Below the pieces are notes generated by a model. That model was given only the letters and a program-made list of their open reading frames with translations. It did no database searches and was not told the origin of the DNA. Made by a program: the position numbers and the translations under genes. From Acidobacteriaceae bacterium (lineage in GTDB: Bacteria; Acidobacteriota; Terriglobia; Terriglobales; Acidobacteriaceae), in assembly GCA_003156805.1 (NCBI GenBank), contig PMHV01000006.1:1-61269 (forward strand): 61,269 nucleotides of DNA, written 5' to 3'. Within the stretch, counting starts at the first letter, position 1. Each line of letters begins with the position of its first letter. Below are positions 58,887 through 61,269 of the stretch, one piece after another.

Positions 58887-60011
58887 TTGCGCGTAGTCTT
58901 GCACAGGGAGATTCCTGAGGACTCCAACCTGCAACGGCAGTGGAATCGCCTGGTGTTGCAGATGGAGCAACCTGAGGTGTTTTACAACTGCGAATGGGGA
59001 CTCGCGGTTCAGTCTGCCTATCGTGACCGCCTGAAGCCGCTTTTGCTGCTCGCGTATGACGGGGATGATCTGGTGGGTGTTGCATCACTGGCAACCGATT
59101 CTGCTGAAGAGAACGTTAGCTTTCTGGCCGCAACGACCGGAGATTATTGTGACTTCATAAGTGATCCGAGCCAACGGGCGGAATTCGTTGAGGCGGTTTT
59201 AGCGGAGCTTGCCAGAAGGAAGACTCGCAGCCTGGTGCTGGCCAATCTTCCCGCCGACTCGGCGACGCCCGCCGCACTGCAGGCTGCATCCGGAAGACAC
59301 GGTTTTCGCGTGTTCCTGCGGCCGGCCTACTTGTGCGCACAAATAGAATTGGGAAGCACCGCAAAACGGCAGGAACTGAAGGCCGCACTGACGGGCAAGA
59401 AGAAGCTTCGTCGCTATCTGCGCGCGATGGAGCGCGAGGGGCCGGTAACGTTCGTTCATCTGCAATCGTGGGCCCAGATTCAAGCAGCCCTTCCGGAATT
59501 TGCCGACGCTCACGTGGCGCGCTTCGTTGCCACACAGCGTGTCAGCAGTCTTGCAACTGCCGAGCGGCGGAACTTCCTGGAAGATCTCGCCAGGCGATTT
59601 TCCGAAACCGGGGTCGTGACCTTGAGCATCTTGAAGGTTGGTGACCGGCCAGTAGCTTGGAACTATGGGTTTCAGTTCTGCGGAAGTTGGTTCTGGTATC
59701 AGCCCACTTTCGATAGCCGCCAGGAAGAAAACTCTCCGGGCCACTGCCTGCTTTCGAGAATTGTGATCGAATCGTGCGACATGGATGGAATGAAACGCAT
59801 TGATCTTGGTTTAGGCGCCGAGGGATACAAAGAGCGATTTGGCAACAGCACCCGCCAGACCCTCCATGCGACCCTTTCGAGAAGCGCAGGCCGCCATCTA
59901 CGCGTGGCCGCGAGGTATCGCATCGCCAGTGTACTGAAGCGATCTGCGAGAGTTGAGGCCGCTGTCCGCAATGCGCTCACTCGATTGCGGCTTAGAAAAT
60001 TGGATTCGTGA
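58887..60011 (+). CDS. BioF2-like GNAT-superfamily acyltransferase
   Basis: 374 residues from TTG at 58887, 3 bases after the methyltransferase stop. It shows the FemAB/BioF2-like (Acetyltransf_6) double-GNAT layout: an N-terminal half with LLLLAYDGDDLVGVASLATD and a C-terminal half with TLSILKVGDRPVAWNYGFQF, WYQPTFDSRQEENSPGHCLL and IDLGLGAEGYKERFG. These proteins occur in exopolysaccharide loci and are thought to transfer acyl or amino-acyl groups. The substrate is unknown. Confidence 0.8.
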   Translation: MRVVLHREIPEDSNLQRQWNRLVLQMEQPEVFYNCEWGLAVQSAYRDRLKPLLLLAYDGDDLVGVASLATDSAEENVSFLAATTGDYCDFISDPSQRAEFVEAVLAELARRKTRSLVLANLPADSATPAALQAASGRHGFRVFLRPAYLCAQIELGSTAKRQELKAALTGKKKLRRYLRAMEREGPVTFVHLQSWAQIQAALPEFADAHVARFVATQRVSSLATAERRNFLEDLARRFSETGVVTLSILKVGDRPVAWNYGFQFCGSWFWYQPTFDSRQEENSPGHCLLSRIVIESCDMDGMKRIDLGLGAEGYKERFGNSTRQTLHATLSRSAGRHLRVAARYRIASVLKRSARVEAAVRNALTRLRLRKLDS

Positions 60012-60152
60012 GCCTGGGACCATTGCGCTTTCGCGGCGCGAGATATTCCGCGAGGCTACCGCAGCAGGACCAAAAAGCGTTTAAACTGTTGCATTGCCGT
60101 TGGTAAGACGGTTTTCTCCTCCGCACCTGAATGGGGACTAAACAGGGAAGTC

Positions 60153-61269
60153 ATGTCTGAGGCAGGGCGAGCGACCGAACCAGTCGGAAGAATCCTGTCC
60201 GAATTGCAGGCTGAAGCAGCATATTCAAACGGTACAGATCCTTCCACCGACTCGCCAGTATTTATTGTCGGCCTCAGCCGCGGGGGAACCAGCCTGCTTT
60301 CGAGCATGTCAGACGCTCACTCGAACATCGCAATCCTTCCAGAAACATGGTGCTACGTTGTGCTGGATCGCCTCGGATGCATTGAGGAATTCACCGACCC
60401 GTGGCAGTCCGTTCTTTTTTTCAATGAGGTTTGGGAAAATCTAAAATCGTATCGAGATCCAGCCGCCCGGGTGGTAGCCGCCGAGGCTTCCAGGCAACCG
60501 AGGTATGTTGGGCCGACTGGCCGCGTCTTGGAGAAACTCGGACAAGCCTATGCCAGCGAACGCAAAGCGCGAATCTGGGGCGAAAAAACTCCTGGACATG
60601 CGCTGTGGCTGCCGCAAATTCGCGAATTATTCCCACAGGCCCGGGTGCTGTTTATGGTGCGAGATCCACGCGATGTACTGGTCTCCTATGACGACCGTTG
60701 GAGCCACGGCCGCAGAGACACAGAGTATCTGGTCAGCACGGCTGCTCTGCTCAAGTACTACCTGGTGCATCTCTTGTATCACCCTTCGTTCCCCCCCGAG
60801 CAGGTCCGTTGGGTGAAGTACGAATCACTCACGGCACAACCATCCGCGGTATTGCAGGATATCTGCCGATTCCTGGGAGTCGAGTTTGAGCCGGAGATGC
60901 TCACGTTCTACCACCGGCACCAGAACGTGGCCGAAGAGATGCCGGAAGGCCGCCACCACTGGCTATTGAGCAAGCCGCCCACGACCGAGCACATTGGCCG
61001 TTTCCGACAGGTATTCAGTTCCTCTCAAATTGCGCTAGTGGAGAGGCTTCTCGGGGAAGAGATGCGCGCGTTGGGCTATCCACTTTCGAACGGGAACGGT
61101 CATGTCTTCGGGGCAAAGGAGGAGATGGCGTTCCAGAGAGCCGAGGCCTATTTCCAGCAAATGCGCTCGGGAGATATCCGCAGGAGATTGCGCCGAAAGG
61201 GAAAGCTGAAGCTGCGGGCTTACCAGGTCTTTGGCAGGGTGCTTGGACTGGTGCCCGCGTGGCGGGTCG
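60153..61269 (+). CDS. Sulfotransferase, partial (runs off the window)
   Basis: At least 372 codons, open to the window edge. The ATG at 60153 begins MSEAGRATEPVGRILSELQA. PVFIVGLSRGGTSLLSSMSD is the PAPS 5'-phosphosulfate loop, and VLFMVRDPRDVLVSYDD is the 3'-phosphate motif of the sulfotransferase fold; EKTPGHALW is another family motif. It would transfer sulfate from PAPS to a hydroxyl of a glycan or small molecule. It follows the decoration genes on the same strand after a 141-base gap and is the last visible gene. Confidence 0.9.
   Translation, partial: MSEAGRATEPVGRILSELQAEAAYSNGTDPSTDSPVFIVGLSRGGTSLLSSMSDAHSNIAILPETWCYVVLDRLGCIEEFTDPWQSVLFFNEVWENLKSYRDPAARVVAAEASRQPRYVGPTGRVLEKLGQAYASERKARIWGEKTPGHALWLPQIRELFPQARVLFMVRDPRDVLVSYDDRWSHGRRDTEYLVSTAALLKYYLVHLLYHPSFPPEQVRWVKYESLTAQPSAVLQDICRFLGVEFEPEMLTFYHRHQNVAEEMPEGRHHWLLSKPPTTEHIGRFRQVFSSSQIALVERLLGEEMRALGYPLSNGNGHVFGAKEEMAFQRAEAYFQQMRSGDIRRRLRRKGKLKLRAYQVFGRVLGLVPAWRV

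Overview
The window looks like a chromosomal segment of a soil-type Acidobacteriota bacterium. This is an inference from gene content: a Ser/Thr kinase fused to a PD40 beta-propeller, a very large sedolisin protease, WxxGxW and FecR-like secreted proteins, many tiny zinc-ribbon and membrane proteins, and a Wzz/Wzc-type exopolysaccharide (EPS) locus. Base composition looks moderately GC-rich throughout. I see no phage, insertion sequence, CRISPR array or rRNA. The only RNA gene found is tRNA-Glu(TTC).

Region 1 (1-7.3 kb) is an envelope and stress zone. It holds two secreted low-complexity proteins, a SYLF/YSC84 protein, and an unusual crowd of microproteins (zinc ribbons, DUF3309-like and lmo0937-like membrane peptides). 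It also holds a receiver protein whose phospho-acceptor Asp is replaced by Glu, and a TetR remnant. Region 2 (7.3-18 kb) has the sedolisin, the kinase-propeller, an MDR oxidoreductase, an NRAMP pseudogene, a flavodoxin-fold reductase and the tRNA. A ~56-bp conserved upstream element precedes both the SYLF gene and a small gene 11 kb away.

Region 3 (18-35.7 kb) is mostly housekeeping and regulation. It has an energy-coupling-factor-type Ni/Co transporter (CbiM-PDGLE fusion, CbiQ, CbiO with a His-rich tail) next to a FecR-like gene. It also has a quaternary-amine ABC transporter, M28, M16 and M48 peptidases, and RlmN. Two divergent histidine kinases, one with a NarL-type regulator, and an orphan Flp pilin complete it.

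Region 4 (35.7-46.9 kb) is EPS machinery: a TonB-like protein, a nucleotide-sugar dehydrogenase with a Ser/Gly minisatellite insertion, a YdcF-like protein, a second FecR-like protein, a Wzy/O-antigen ligase, a TPR protein, a Wzc tyrosine autokinase and an alkaline-phosphatase-fold enzyme. Region 5 (46.9 kb to the end) is a same-strand cluster with a complete candidate pseudaminic-acid-type nonulosonate pathway (PseB, PseC, PseF, PseG, PseH, PseI). Interleaved are a second CMP-sugar synthetase, a Gfo/Idh/MocA oxidoreductase, a WbqC protein, an unassigned GT-B-like protein, a deacetylase, a methyltransferase, a BioF2-like acyltransferase and a sulfotransferase cut by the window end. The likeliest reading is synthesis, activation, transfer and decoration of a nonulosonic acid displayed on EPS or another surface glycan; this linkage is inferred from adjacency.
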